Source: Costus lasius (taxonomy: Eukaryota > Streptophyta > Magnoliopsida > Zingiberales > Costaceae). From it: a stretch of DNA of 64,000 nt. The notes under the pieces were generated by a model. The model ran no database searches and was not told where the DNA came from. It saw only the letters and a list, made by a program, of their open reading frames with translations. Of the stretch, positions 35,501 through 47,973 are shown one piece after another. The position numbers and the translations under genes were made by a program. The DNA is taken from contig CM050446.2 in the NCBI GenBank assembly GCA_027563935.2, positions 129,555,608 to 129,619,607 on the forward strand. The letters are read 5' to 3'. Position 1 is the first letter of the stretch. Each line of letters starts with the position of its first letter.

Positions 35501-37037
35501 TAACGCCCTTGTGTGCTGCACCCTATCCAGAGTGGAAGGGGATCTGCTAGACAGAATCAAAGCAGCCTCCGCTTTTGATGAGAAGTATCAAAAGCTAGTT
35601 CAACAGATTAAGTCGGGCACGATCCGACGTTACTATCTGGGTCCGGATAGTGTTGTTATGGCCAGAGGCGGTAGGCCATTAGTCCCATCGACGGGCGGAC
35701 TGCGCCGGGAGCTACTGAGGGAGCTCCACGATACACCTTGGGCTGGGCATCCAGGGCAACAGAGAATGTTTGCCCTGTTAGAACGATTGTGCTATTGGCC
35801 CGATATGCGCGCAGACATTGAGATGTATGTCCGCACTTGTCTTATTTGCCAGCAAGACAAGGTCGATCGGAGACTAGAGGCAGGGTTATTGCAACCACTG
35901 CCTGTTCCCGAGACGTCCTGGACGAGTGTATCCACGGACTTTATTGGTGGCTTCCCAAAAGTTGACAGGAAGAGCTTAGTGCTGGTGGTGGTTGATAGGT
36001 TTTCCAAATATGGAGTCTTTATCCCAGCCCCTGAGCCCTGTACAGCAAGGGTTGCTGCAGAATTATTCTTTCAAAATGTGTTGAAACATTTTGGCATCCC
36101 AGTGGATATCGTGAGCGATAGGGATGCCCGGTTTACTGGACGCTTTTGGACAACTTTGTTCAACAAGTTGGGGTCCAAGTTAAACTTCTCCATAGCCAAT
36201 CATCCTCAAACGGATGGGCAAACCGAGCGAGTGAATGCTCTTGTGGAAGATTATCTCCATCACTTTGTGACTGCCAGTCAGAAGGATTGGGTGAGGTGGA
36301 TGGATGTGGCACAGTATACCTATAACTTGCAAAAGTCATCCGCCACTGGCCACAGCCCTTTTGAGCTTGTGTTAGGAAGACAGCCCCTAACGCCTGTTGA
36401 CGTGGTGCAAAGGGATTCCGAGGGGAAGTACCCTGCAGCTCAACGGGAAGCTCGGGAACGAATTGATTCACTCCGAGAGGCTAGAGATAGCTTGGAGTTG
36501 GCTACGCAACGGATGCAAAGGTATGCCAATCGCCGACGTCGGGACGAAGAATTTGCGGTAGGCGACTTAGTTCTTCTCCATCTCACCCCGCAGATATGGA
36601 GGAAAATCTCGGCGAAGGAGGCCCATCGAGATCTTATCTGTAGATACGATGACCCGTTTGAGATACTGAGTCGAGTGGGCTCAGTAGCATACCACTTGAA
36701 ACTCCCTGAGAGAATGCAGATGCACCCTACATTCCATGTGAGCTTCTTGAGGAAGTTTCACCAGGATCAGGAGGATCCTTCTCGGTCCCAATCTTACCGA
36801 GCCCCACCGACGGTTAGGACAGAGTTCCACCGGAGGATCGGCAGTATTCTAGATCACTGAATTCTGGGGCAAAGTAAAAGGAACCGACATACGGAGTTTC
36901 TCATCCGATGGGATGGATCCCCCATAGAAGAAGCAATCTGGCACAAGGCTTCCGAACTATGGCAGTTCGAGAGTGAGCTGAGGAGCTACCTCGAGTCGCC
37001 GAGGACGGCGACCACCTCCGGCGGGGGAGAATGTTAG
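32529..37037 (+). pseudogene. Galadriel gag-pol, copy 1 (one frame, five stop codons)
   Basis: A single frame of about 1500 codons runs from ATG 32529 to TAG 37035-37037 in the 3' LTR. In order: Gag with zinc knuckle (CYICGGPHMMKSC), protease DTGAS, RT ([15 protein letters not shown] at 34722-34733), RNase H (HTDASDQAISGVLMQDGHP), integrase (HDTPWAGHPG / CLICQQDK zinc module; STDFIGG, SDRDARF and TERVN carry D-D-E) and a C-terminal chromodomain (FLIRWDGSPIEEAIW). The RT/RNase H wording matches the Galadriel lineage, which includes monkey of Musa. Breaks: TAG 33045-33047, TAA 34749-34751, TAG 35406-35408, TAG at 35418-35420 and TGA 36858-36860. Copy 2 has CAG or CGA at three of these sites (both TAGs near 35.4 kb and the TGA). 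The TAA is shared by both copies. Confidence 0.93.
37019..37031 (+). other. Polypurine tract of Galadriel copy 1
   Basis: ggcgggggagaa directly before the TGTTAGG of the 3' LTR. The equivalent run in copy 2 ends at 42907. Confidence 0.85.
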
Positions 37038-37644
37038 GCCTGAAATTAAGACCCAAATCAGACCAGTCAACTGGTGAGTTGACCCGGTCAAAATCGAGCG
37101 CAATTTGAGCCGTGTTCGATTTAGGGCTCAACTTCAATGTTGCGGGCGGCAGCTTTGGCGGAACGCTGGAACGGACGGCGGCGTCCGTTTCTTGCATCAG
37201 TCGCCCTCGAGCTTCGCGGCGGCCGGCGACAGGCGGCTGGAGGCCGGCGGCGAGCTCGACACGTGGAGCACGCAAAGAGGATGAGATCCGGAGAGATATC
37301 CAGCGCGGGAATGCAAGCGGCGAACGTCTCATTTCCAAGAGCACGCGCTGACGGAAGGGAGAAACGAGGTCGGCGGCGACCTCGGGCAGGGGCAAGAACG
37401 CCGCGGGGAGCTTCATCGTCGGACGGGCTTCCGCGTGGCATGAGAGCAGTGGGAGGTGGCTCGATAGGCGAAGCGACGCCCTTGGAAACTGATGAACGAG
37501 GTTCGCGAGGTTCTCGTTCAGAGTAATGACGGCCGTGTGGCACGCGGTGACTGACGACGACGGGCGGTGGCGCTGAGCTGGCGAGGTCACTCCAACGGAT
37601 GGTCGAGCTCCAGCAGGCGGCGGCCGCGTGTCGAGTCCCAACGG
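37032..37644 (+). mobile_element. Truncated 3' LTR, copy 1
   Basis: Matches the first 613 bp of the 5' LTR through 'cccaacgg' and then changes abruptly to AT-rich DNA (aaataatccc...). The R/U5 side, including the hairpin array, is missing. The identical breakpoint recurs in copy 2 at 43521, so the truncation is older than the duplication. Confidence 0.92.
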
Positions 37645-38266
37645 AAATAATCCCAAGTCTTATAATATAATGCAAAGTAATAATAAATAAAGAGAAATTT
37701 AGAACTAGAGTCTTATACAATTGTGCTAGTGCGCGGCAATAAAAAAGCATACATGTAGCCTTTTTCTATTATTAATTAATTGATTAATAATCTAACATCA
37801 AAGATAACTTTGACAATAGAAAAGGAGAGGCTATTTTAAATACAAAACATTTTGCTTTATTTCTAAAGTTAAAACAAAAACATCTTACTTAGGTGCATAA
37901 ACATGTGAACATGGTTTAGGTTTACTTTTTGACTTTTTTTTTCTCCAAATTAGTGGAAAGAAGTGGAACTCAAACATGGACCAAATTCTTTCGGAAAACA
38001 ACAAGTGATGTTCAGGTTCTGTTCTTATTTGGATTATCTTGAAGATACACGCCTCAAGTTTTGCCTAAACTGTATATTACTTGTCGAGTTCCAGATTCTT
38101 CATTCTTTTTTAAATTTTTTATGATAAAGTTCGTTGACTTAGTTTGAATTTAATTTATCAATAACTTGGATTAGGTTCAAAAATTTTCAACTATTTTATG
38201 CATTTCACTAAGTAATTAATGCTAATTGAAAATAATTGATGTACGTTCGTGTAAACTACCAATTAT
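37645..38266. repeat. AT-rich flank trapped between the two element copies
   Basis: About 620 bp of non-coding DNA, near-identical to 43522-44145. It is the DNA that flanked the truncated 3' LTR before duplication. It contains an imperfect inverted repeat (tagcctttttctatt ... caatagaaaaggagaggcta, copy 1 about 37757-37833). Confidence 0.85.
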
Positions 38267-38415
38267 ATCGGAGCTCAGGTCACGTTCCAAGTTATATTTG
38301 GGTTCTTTCTGCTGCTGTTTGTACCTTCTGTTCTGTAGGTTCTGTTCTGTAGATTTTGTAAAGAACAGAACAGTGTGTTATAAGCTGTAAACCACAGGAC
38401 TCAGAAGCTGCGAAG

Positions 38416-41400
38416 ATGGTGCACACCAACACTGAACGCATCAGCATCATTGAAGATGTTGTGGGAGATACTGCAGGTCTGGGAGACCAGAACCTGATTG
38501 CTTTGGTGAAGGAGCTGGTAGCCTCCAACAACAATCTGATTGCATCTAACGCAGATCTTCAGATGCGCGTGGATCGCCAAGCTGCTGAGCTTGAGCAAAA
38601 TAAGATGGAGGTCATCCTCCTAAAACGAGCTGCTACGCAGCAACACCCTTAGGCTGAGGGTGGACAAATGACCGCTGTGCGACGGCGCGTTCATGAACCT
38701 GCGCCCTTTACGGGCATACGCTCCACTAAGGAAGTTGAGAACATCATGTGGGACATGGAGCTGTTCTTTCAGAACGCTCAAGTCCCTGAAGAGGAGCAGG
38801 CGCACACCTGCATTGCGTATCTCTCCGAAGACGCAAAACTGTGGTGGCGGACTCAGGCCGCACCAAGTTTATTTGGGCAGGATCCAGCCCGAAGGCTCTC
38901 ATGGGGAGAGTTGAACAATGAGATCAAAAACCAATTCCTGCCCGGGAACTCTTACTGTGCGGCGCGTGACGCCCTAAAGCGACTCAAGCACACCGGCGCA
39001 ATAAAGGACTATGTCCAGCAGTTTGCGTAGGTTATGCTTGAGATCGATGACTTGTCGGAGAAGGCCCGACTTTACCACTTTATGGATGGACTCCAAGGGT
39101 GGGCCCGGGACGAACCGCGTCGCAAAGAGTTTCAAACTCTTAAAGATGCAATGATAGCTGCTGAAGGCCTTACAGATCGTAAGGAATCGAGGGCCCCGCC
39201 CCCGCATCATCATCACACTGGCGCATCATCCTCGAGGTCGAGGACCCCCTATGCGGCCAAGGGCAAGAAGCCCTTTGTGAGGAAGAACCACGCAGCCCCA
39301 AAAGAGTACAAGTCGGTGAAGGGCCGACCAGCTACCCCGGGGCCAACGAAGACAGCAAACACCAGCATGGCCTGCTATATATGTGGAGGTCCATATATGA
39401 TGAAGAGTTGCCCCAAGAGGGACCGCTTAGCTGCCTTAGTGGCAGAGGATGAGATTGTAAAGGAGCCCGAGGGACTCCTTAACCCTCTTGTACTCGCAAC
39501 TTCTTCAGCTATCAATGAAAGGCACGCTTTGCTTTATATTGACTATCTTTTAAATGCGCATCATGTGAATGCAATGATCGATACAAGTGCCTCGCACTTG
39601 TTTATAGGGCAAACGACAGCGGCTAGAATCGGCCTTAAGATATCCCCGGCACAGGACCGAGTTAGGTCAGTCGGTGAGGTAGACCCACAAGTCTTAGGGA
39701 TATCTTATGACGTCGATATTGTGGTAGGCAATTGGCGCGGCCGTTTCCACGCAAAGATCCTAAAGTTAGCTGACTATGAAGCTATCTTTGGACTTGAGCT
39801 TTTGAGAAAAACCAAGATTGGTGTGATGCCACATCTGTTTGGGATACAGATTTATGATGAGCAAGTCCATGGTTTCGTGCCGTGCCTTGGGAGCACGTCG
39901 ATGATGAAGGGAAAGAAGAGGGATTTAGGAGGGGTACCCTTATCAGCTAATGCCTTAGCAGCAGGGTTGCGTCAAGGTGACACGACTTTAATGGCTGTTT
40001 GGTGTGACGATTCTCCTTGCGAAGGGGAAGCCCCCTCGATAGTGAAGGATTTGTTAGATGAGTACTCCGATGTGATGCCATCGAAGCTCCCTAAACACCT
40101 TCCCCCTAGGAGAGGGATCGACCACAAGATCGAGCTTGTGGCAGGGTCTACTCCTCCCTCTAAGGCTCCATATCGTATGGCTCCGGTTGAGTTAGCCGAA
40201 CTTCGTAAGCAATTGGACGAATTGCTAGAAGCAAGATTTGTCCGGCCTACGGTTTCGCCATATGGGGCCCCAGTTCTCTTCCAAAAGAAGAAGGATGGCT
40301 CACTTAGATTCTGTGTTGATTACAGGGCCTTGAATAAGATAACAGTGAGAGACTGTTATCCTATTCCGCTTATCCCCGATCTGATAAATCGACTTGGGAA
40401 AACAAAGGTTTTCACAAAGCTAGACCTGAGGTCAGGTTAATGGCAGGTTAGTATCGCCGAGGGCGACGAAAAGAAAACCGCATGTGTTACACGATACGGG
40501 TCATTTGAGTTCCTAGTGACGCCCTTTGGACTCACAAATGCACCCGCCATGTTCTACCATCTTATGAATCAAGTCTTAGCCCCTTTCCTAGATGAGTTCG
40601 TGGTCGTGTATTTAGATGATATCGTCATCTATTCCTAAAGGGTTGAGGAGCACCTGGGTCATTTGAGGCAGGTGTTACAGACTTTGAGGGATAACCAACT
40701 TTATTTAAAGTTGGAAAAGTGCTCATTCGTGAGGAATAAGATAACATTTCTTGGACACGTGGTAGGCCACGGACAAGTGCGCATGGATCAGGTGAAGATC
40801 CAAGCCATTGCGGAATGGCGCGCCCCCTCAAACCAAACCGAGTTGCGGAGTTTCCTCGGTGTGGTGAACTTCTATCGTAAGTTCATCACCGGTTATTCAA
40901 GAATAGCCGCACCCCTTAGTAATCTGCTGAAGAAGAACTCGAAATGGGAGTGGCATGATCGGTGTCAGTCGACCTTCCTGGAGTTGAAGGACCGCATCGC
41001 CTCTGAACCGATCCTGAAGTTACCCGACTTCAGTTTGCCTTTCGAGGTTTATATCGATGCTTTGGACCAAGCTATCGGTGGCATCTTAATGCAGGATGGG
41101 CATCCTGTAGCTTTCGAGAGTCGGAAGCTAAATGATACTGAGCAACGATACTCAGCTCACGAGAAGGAAATGGTGGCAGTGGTACATTGCCTCCGGACCT
41201 GGAGAGTCTACCTTCTCGGGTGTGCCTTTGTGGTGAAAACCAACAATGTGGCGAATACCTACTTCACCACGCAAAAGCAATTGTCGGCAAAGCAGGCACG
41301 TTGGCAGGAATTCTTGGCTGAATTCCAGTTCCAATGGGAACACAAACCAGGTAAAGCCAACATTGTGCCTGACGCGCTCAGTAGGCTTAACGCCCTTGTG

Positions 41401-42913
41401 TGCTGCACCCTATCCAGAGTGGAAAGGGATCTGTTAGACAGAATCAAAGCAGCCTCCGCTTTTAATGAGAAGTATCAAAAGCTAGTTCAGCAGATTAAGT
41501 CGGGCACGATCCGACGTTACTATCTGGGTCCAGATAGTGTTGTTATGGCCAGAGGCGGTAGGCCATTAGTCCCATCGACGGGCGGACTGCGCCGGGAGCT
41601 ACTGAGGGAGCTCCACGATACACCTTGGGCTGGGCATCCAGGGCAACGGAGAATGTTTGCCTTGTTAGCACAATCGTGCTATTGGCCCGATATGCGCGCA
41701 GACATTGAGATGTATGTCCTCACTTGTCTTATTTGCCAGCAAGACAAGGTCGATCGGAGACTAGAGGCAGGGTTATTGCAACCACTGCATGTTCCCGAGA
41801 CGTCCTGGACGAGTGTGTCCATGGACTTTATTGGTGGTTTCCCAAAAGTTGACGGGAAGAGCTCAGTGCTGGTGGTGGTTGATAGGTTTTCCAAATATGG
41901 AGTTTTTATCCCAGCCCCTGAGCCCTGTACAGCAAGGGTTGCTGCAGAATTATTCTTCCAAAATGTGGTGAAGCATTTTGGCATCCCAGTGGATATCATG
42001 AGCGATAGGGATGCCCGGTTTACTGGACGCTTTTGGACAACTTTGTTCAACAAGTTGGGGTCCAAGTTAAACTTCTCCACAGCCAATCATCCTCAAACGG
42101 ATGGGCAAACCGAGCGAGTGAATGCTCTTGTGGAAGATTATCTCCGTCACTTTGTGACTGCCAGTCAGAAGGATTGGGTGAGGTGGAAGGATGTGGCACA
42201 GTATGCCTATAACTTGCAAAAGTCATCCGCCACTGGCCACAGCCCTTTTGAGCTTGTGTTAGGAAGACAGCCCCTAACGCCTGTTGACGTGGTGCAAAGG
42301 GATTCCAAGGGGAAGTGCCCTGCAGCTCAACGGGAAGCTCGGGAACGAATTGACTCACTCCGAGAGGCTAGAGATAGCTTGGAGTTGGCTGTGCAATGGA
42401 TGCAAAGGTATGCCAATCGCCGACGTCAGGACGAAGAATTCGCGGTAGGCGACTTAGTTCTTCTCCGACTCACCCCGCAGATTTGGAGGACAATCTCGGC
42501 GAAGGAGGCCCATCGAGGTCTTATCCGTAGATACGATGGCCCGTTTGAGATACTGAGTCGAGTGGGCTCAGTAGCATACCGCTTGAAACTCCCTGAGAGA
42601 ATGAAGATGCACCCTACATTCCATGTGAGCTTCTTGAGGAAGTTTCACCAGGATAAGGAGGATCATTCTCGGTCCCAATCTTACCGAGCCCCACCGACGG
42701 TTAGGACGGAGGATCGGCAGTATTCTAGATCACCGAATTCTGGGGCAAAGTAAAAGGAACCGACATACGGAGTTTCTCATCCGATGGGATGGATCCCCCA
42801 TAGAAGAAGCAATCTGTCACAAGGCTTCCGAACTATGGCAGTTCGAGAGTGAGCTGAGGAGCTACCTCGAGTCGCCGAGGACGGTGACCACCTCTGGCGG
42901 GGGAGAATGTTAG
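38416..42913 (+). pseudogene. Galadriel gag-pol, copy 2 (stops, frameshift, damaged motifs)
   Basis: Same domain order as copy 1. Breaks: TAG 38650-38652, TAG 39028-39030, TAA 40438-40440 and the TAA at 40636-40638 shared with copy 1. At about 42706 it lacks 11 bases present in copy 1, which shifts the frame before the chromodomain. The Gag zinc knuckle has lost its His ([13 protein letters not shown]) and the protease active site reads DTSAS instead of DTGAS. YLDD is intact at 40609-40620. A 696-codon frame (40663-42753) covers the end of RT through integrase. It cannot be autonomous. Confidence 0.92.
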
Positions 42914-43521
42914 GCCCGAAATTAAGGCCCAAATCAGACCAATCAACGGGTGAGTTGACCCGGTCAAAATTGAGCGCAATTTGAGCCGTGTTCGATTTAG
43001 GGCTCAACTTCAATGTTGCGGGCGGCGGCTTTGGCGGAACGCTGGAACGGGCGGCGGCGTCCGTTTCTTGCATCAGTTGCCCTCGAGCTTCGCGGCGGCC
43101 GGCGACAGGCGGCTGGAGGCCGGCGGCGAGCTCGACACGTGGAGTATGCAGAGAGGATGAGATCTCGAGAGATCTCCGGCGTAGGAATGCGAGCGGCGAG
43201 CGTCTCGTTTCCAGGAGCACGCGCTGACGGAAGGGAGAAACGAGGTCGGCGGCGACCTCGGGCAGGGGCAAGAACGCCGCGTGGAGCTTCATCGTTGGGC
43301 GGGGCTTCCGCGTGGCATGAGAGCAGTGGGAGGTGGCTCGATAGGTGAAGCGACGCCCTTGGGAGCTGATGAACGAGGTTCGCAAGGTTCTCGTTCAGAG
43401 TAATGTCGACCGTGTGGCACGCGGTGACTGACGACGACGGGCGGTGGCGCCGAGCTGACGAGGTCACTCCAACGGATGGTCGAGCTCCAGCAGGCGGCGG
43501 CCGCGTGTCGACTCCCAACGG
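42908..43521 (+). mobile_element. Truncated 3' LTR, copy 2
   Basis: 614 bp starting TGTTAGGCCCG, ending at the same 'cccaacgg' breakpoint as copy 1, followed by the same AT-rich flank (43522-44145). Confidence 0.92.
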
Positions 43522-44145
43522 AAATAATCCCAAGTCTTATAATATAATGCAAAGTAATAATAAATAAAGAGAAATTTAGAACTAGAGTATTATACAATTG
43601 TGCTAGTGCGCGACAATAAAAAAGCCTACATGTAGCCTTTTTCTATTATTAATTAATTGATTAATAATCTAACATCAAAGATAACTTTGACAATAGAAAA
43701 GGAGAGGCTATTTTAAATACAAAACATTTTGCTTTATTTCTAAAGTTAAAACAAAAACATCTTACTTAGGTGCATAAACATGTGAACAAAGGTTTAGGTT
43801 TACTTTTTGACTTTTTTTTTCTCCAAATTAGTGGAAAGAAGTGGAACTCAAACATGGACCAAATTCTTTCGGAAAACAACAAGTGATGTTCAGGTTCTGT
43901 TCTTATTTGGATTATCTTGAAGCTACACGCCTCAAGTTTTGCCTAAACTGTATATTACTTGTCGAGTTCCAGATTCTTCATTCTTTTTTAAATTTTTATG
44001 ATAAAGTTCGTTGACTTAGTTTGAATTTAATTTATCAATAACTTGGATTAGGTTCAAAAATTTTCAACTATTTTATGCATTTCACTAAGTAATTAATGCT
44101 AATTGAAAATAATTGATGTACGTTCGTGGAAACTACCAATTATAT

Positions 44146-46925
44146 ACATAATCAATAAAAGTACCTAATTATAATAATTGAGTGATTAAAGATGGTTTTA
44201 TGTAATTAATCTGCTTTGGTCCCAATTAATTATATTCCATTATAATGTAAGCATGTGGTTGGCATGTCTTGTTAACTATATGCATCCACACGCACACGCA
44301 TTGTAATTATTTGAAAATTTAATTAGTATCAAACTATTATTTTAATAAGAAAAGACAAAGAATAAACGCTAGAAAATAAATTATAATAATTAAGCCGGAA
44401 GAAGCAAATGGTCTTTGTTTGGTAGCTGGAGGGCGGACACGCCGTATATTAAACTATACATTGCAGCATTTGATTCATGAATTCTTTAATTTAATTTGTT
44501 TAATATTTATATAATTAACAATTAATTATTTTTGTGACAGTAGTGTAGTTTTGGAAAAAGAAAAAGAGTAGGTACAATTTTGGTGGTGGGAACTTGAATA
44601 TCTTATAGTCTTTGTCTCTATAAAATCAGCAGCAGTGGACGACACCGATTGCTTTTGCTGCCGGTATTAATTAAATTCTATATTTATGCACTATTTTATA
44701 TTTCTAATTCGGCTTAATTAAATTATATATTTATGCTTCCATTGTAAATGACAATTATCAGGTTCATTTGTGAAATCTCTTAGTAATAATGTTATCAGCT
44801 TCAATTGGAAATGACTGATGAACTATTCAGTCATCACTTAGTAATATCGTTGTATCGATGTTTTGTTCTATTATTGCAATCCATTTGTTGCAAGACATCA
44901 CATCCAACGATCAAGTCGAGGAACAGGATGCAAGATGATATTTCGAATGTTTTGTTGGATTACCAGACTGCTCCGTTGAGCAATAAGATGGAGATTCTAA
45001 TCCTCTGGATGAGAGTAGAGACTTTTTGAGTGGAGCCTTGCAGTCAATAAAAGTTGGTTTTCTGGCAAGGGGAACATCTGTGCACCAAGGATCATCCAAG
45101 ATGTTAGTGCTGTTATCATCACCAATGGACCTAGTGATATGTTTTAAATCTTCCTGCAGGGCCTTTACTCATATGTTTTATGGTATTCTCCTTTTAGGGG
45201 TCCATCTTACCATACTTGGCCTAGCAAACCTGGACCAGAGATTGTTCTTGTTGTTGAGATTATCCATAATACGCTTAACATCTACTATATCTTGCCAAGT
45301 GTTTCAAGGTTACATTCCTGACTTGCCATCTAATATATATTTGGTGGAGTATGCATCCTGTTCTTATGACTCACTTAAGGAGAAGATTAATCCATTTACT
45401 TGGAGAGTTGGAGTGTATACAATATGTTTCAATTGAAAATGCTTAAGTTTAAGTTAATAGTATAAAGTTCATTAGAACTTACATACTACTATAATTCCCT
45501 TTCAATTACCCATTTAGGAAAATCAAGGTGTTGTAATCTTTTGAGTTTTGATGTCCTCTCAAGCTCAAAATCTAACTCAAAATCATCCCTATTAGTTAAA
45601 TGCGAGACTCCATCATTCATGACAATTCCATGCTAAATATTAGATTTGTTCTAATACTATTTCGTTATGACCCACCTAACATGGGTTTTTTAACTCAAGT
45701 TTTGAGGTTTGTTCAAAGTTCAACACATTCGACAAGGACTAGTCTGACACAAATCTCTGTGTTTATCTTAAATCCTTTGGGACTCCTTGCTAGCATAATT
45801 AGTGCTTCGTTGATATGCTCGAGATACTCAAGGGCCCCCAAGCAAACAAACCTTAGAGCACAGTTCCCCACATTTTGGGTCACCCCTCAGCATTGCCTTG
45901 GTCAAATCACTCTCCTCAAACCCATTTTCTTAGCGCACTATTCTGCGCAGGCCTCTCAGAACCAACCAAGTCATACTGCTTAATAATGGCCATTGGCCAC
46001 TTTTAAAGCACTCCTAACAGGGTACACAAAATAGAACTCGTAATGCTCGTTAAGGTCTAGTTCGCATTGAAACATAGTGCCATGACCATAATTTTACCCT
46101 TAAATGCCGAATAAATTTCCTCCCCATTTTTCGTGGATAGAAAACTTTTTTTCATGGATAAACTATATCCACGTAATCTATACACCCTAAGTTATCCAAC
46201 AGTACTAATATTGACGTGGATAGGCTTATCCATAATAAGAAAATTATATTTTTTTTTATAATCGTGGATAAGCTATCCACACTGTATCAGCCTAATCCAT
46301 GATCACAAAGATGCGTTTTTCTCATCATGGATAAGTTTATCTACAATAATATTGATACCGTTGGATAGCTTAGAGTATGTAGATTACATGAATATAATTT
46401 ATTCATGAAAAAAAAATTCTGTCCAAAAAAAATCCAACCCTTCTTAACTTTTCCTCATGGTCCGCCGAGGAAACTTTCTCCTTAATGCCTCATCCACATT
46501 CACTACACCTATCATCAATGGATAAATCTACTCACATAGTAACCTGCATAAATACTCCCTCGGGTGAGGAATAGGTAAGCTCTTTAGAGAACTTCCAAAC
46601 TTTATGCAATACTCATTCGCTCCATAATCTTTGACTTAAGCATGAGGATGCTCAAAAATCATTTCGGGCTTGTGCAAAATCACTTAGATAACAAAGGAAG
46701 AAAACGGCTAGAGATTAGATTCACCTTTGATCAAAGCAGTTGACAAAATTTATCTGTATTACCATCTACTGAGACAACAAACTCAACCCCCTAAAACTAC
46801 TTTAGCCTAAGTTAGTGGTAGTAGGCTCTTAGACCTTGTATATAACTATAATTCTGTTTCCCACTTTCTATCTGGGCATAAGCATGGGTTTACACTACTA
46901 AATACCATTTTGTAATTACATAGGC
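44146..46925. other. Unassigned AT-rich region
   Basis: No recognisable gene. A promoter-like ctctataaaatcagcagcag lies near 44614-44633. ORFs at 44805-45029, 45026-45436 and 45600-45983 have no domain I can name. 46126-46432 is a foldback element (listed separately). Confidence 0.4.
46126..46432. mobile_element. Foldback/MITE-like element, about 300 bp
   Basis: The left half (ggatagaaaacttttttt, catggataaactatatcc, gtaatctatacaccctaag, ttatccaacagta, aatattga) is matched in inverted order by the right half (ttgataccgttggata, gcttagagtatgtagatt, acatgaatataatttatt, catgaaaaaaaaattctg, tcc). Almost the whole element can fold into one imperfect hairpin. No coding capacity. Target duplication not resolved. 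Confidence 0.8.
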
Positions 46926-47767
46926 AGATATCTCTTTCCCACTACCCCCTAAAAATCCTGTAGATGTTTCTGTACAGTCAGTATTTGGTAAGAAGCAGAG
47001 GAGGAATCATAAAGGCAGCTCCTTTGAGGATATTTTCAGGAACATTCAATGTTTTCATGAAGTTGTAATTGAAGAAACACTTTTTCAGTCATCTCATGAT
47101 AGAAAACTTTTGGCATTTCATATTTTGCTTCTTATTCTCCCAAAGTTGCCTACTTCCTGCATCAAAGTTGTTTTATCTTACAAACTTGTCAACTGCCTAT
47201 TGGACATACTATCGAACAAACATTCCTGGTTGTACAGTGCTACTCACCATTTTATGAAGGAATTAGTAGAATTGATTGAAGATAATCATGATCAACTAGT
47301 TTCAGCTATTACTTATTTGAAGAAACACAGCAATGGCCGATTTGATAGTATGACCAAGACACAAACAGTGAAGGATTTGGTTTCTAAATTTCTGTCCCAT
47401 GATGATTGAAGCTTTTAAAAAAAATTAAAACCGGTTTCTGATGCAAAGTCTTGTCCACAGACTCAAATTGGGAAACACGTGGAAGAAAAACTCAGAGTGC
47501 AGACAGAAATTGAAAAATTCCTTGCAGTACAGGGTTTGTTCTCCTGAAGTTACTTCCTTTTCTCCATCCAGGATGTGCATCAAACAGCTTCAATCATTAT
47601 TAGAAGATGCTAAGAGAGAAAAGAGTGCACATCTATCAAGTGGCATTGAATTTAAAGATCTCGGGTCATACTTTACATGTTTCTTGAACACTTTGTACAA
47701 CATTCCTTCATTTTCTCTTTATAGAGCCTTGACAAACGAAGATGAGGGGGCATTCAGGACGCTGTGA
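46926..47767 (+). pseudogene. Fragment of a DNA polymerase V (POL5/MYBBP1A-like) gene
   Basis: Frame 1 (46926-47409) encodes SSFEDIFRNIQCFHEVVIEE, HDRKLLAFHILLLILPKLP, SWLYSATHHFMKELVELIED and FDSMTKTQTVKDLVSKF. A second block near 47481-47546 encodes VEEKLRVQTEIEKFLAVQGLFS. A third frame, to the stop at 47765-47767, encodes CIKQLQSLLEDAKRE, GSYFTCFLNTLYNIPSFSLY and a NEDEGAF end. These successive blocks fit the plant POL5/MYBBP1A family, nucleolar proteins linked to rRNA synthesis. The family assignment is from memory of its conserved text. At least two frame changes, a missing segment after 47409, no start and no N-terminal part make it a pseudogene. No introns are evident. Confidence 0.75.
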
Positions 47768-47973
47768 ACAATGGAATCTATACTTTTTCAGGAGGTACCC
47801 GTTTTCTTTGTGTGTTATTATCATATATAAGACTTGATGTGGGGGTATTAGGGTGGGATTTTTTTCTCTTGTTAATGTTAAATTATAATTTATCTTTTGA
47901 GTTCTTAAATTAATAAACTGTCATTTATTTACTCTTAATCAAGCATCAAGAAACCGGTCCATCAGGTGGTACA

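Larger units (their letters stand above)
32380..44145 (+). repeat. Direct tandem duplication of about 5.88 kb (element interior + truncated LTR + flank)
   Basis: Unit 1 is 32380-38266 and unit 2 is 38267-44145. At 38266/38267 the flank (accaattatat) joins, without an LTR, to the primer-site region (tcggagctcaggtcacg), which corresponds to 32381 onward. At the end of unit 2 the same flank continues as unique sequence (acataatc). The two parental sites share only 'tat', so the join is microhomology-type rather than LTR recombination. Confidence 0.9.

Noticed and set aside
44805..45983. ORFs at 44805-45029, 45026-45436 and 45600-45983
   Set aside because: No recognised domain, no splice-consistent gene model, no supporting context.
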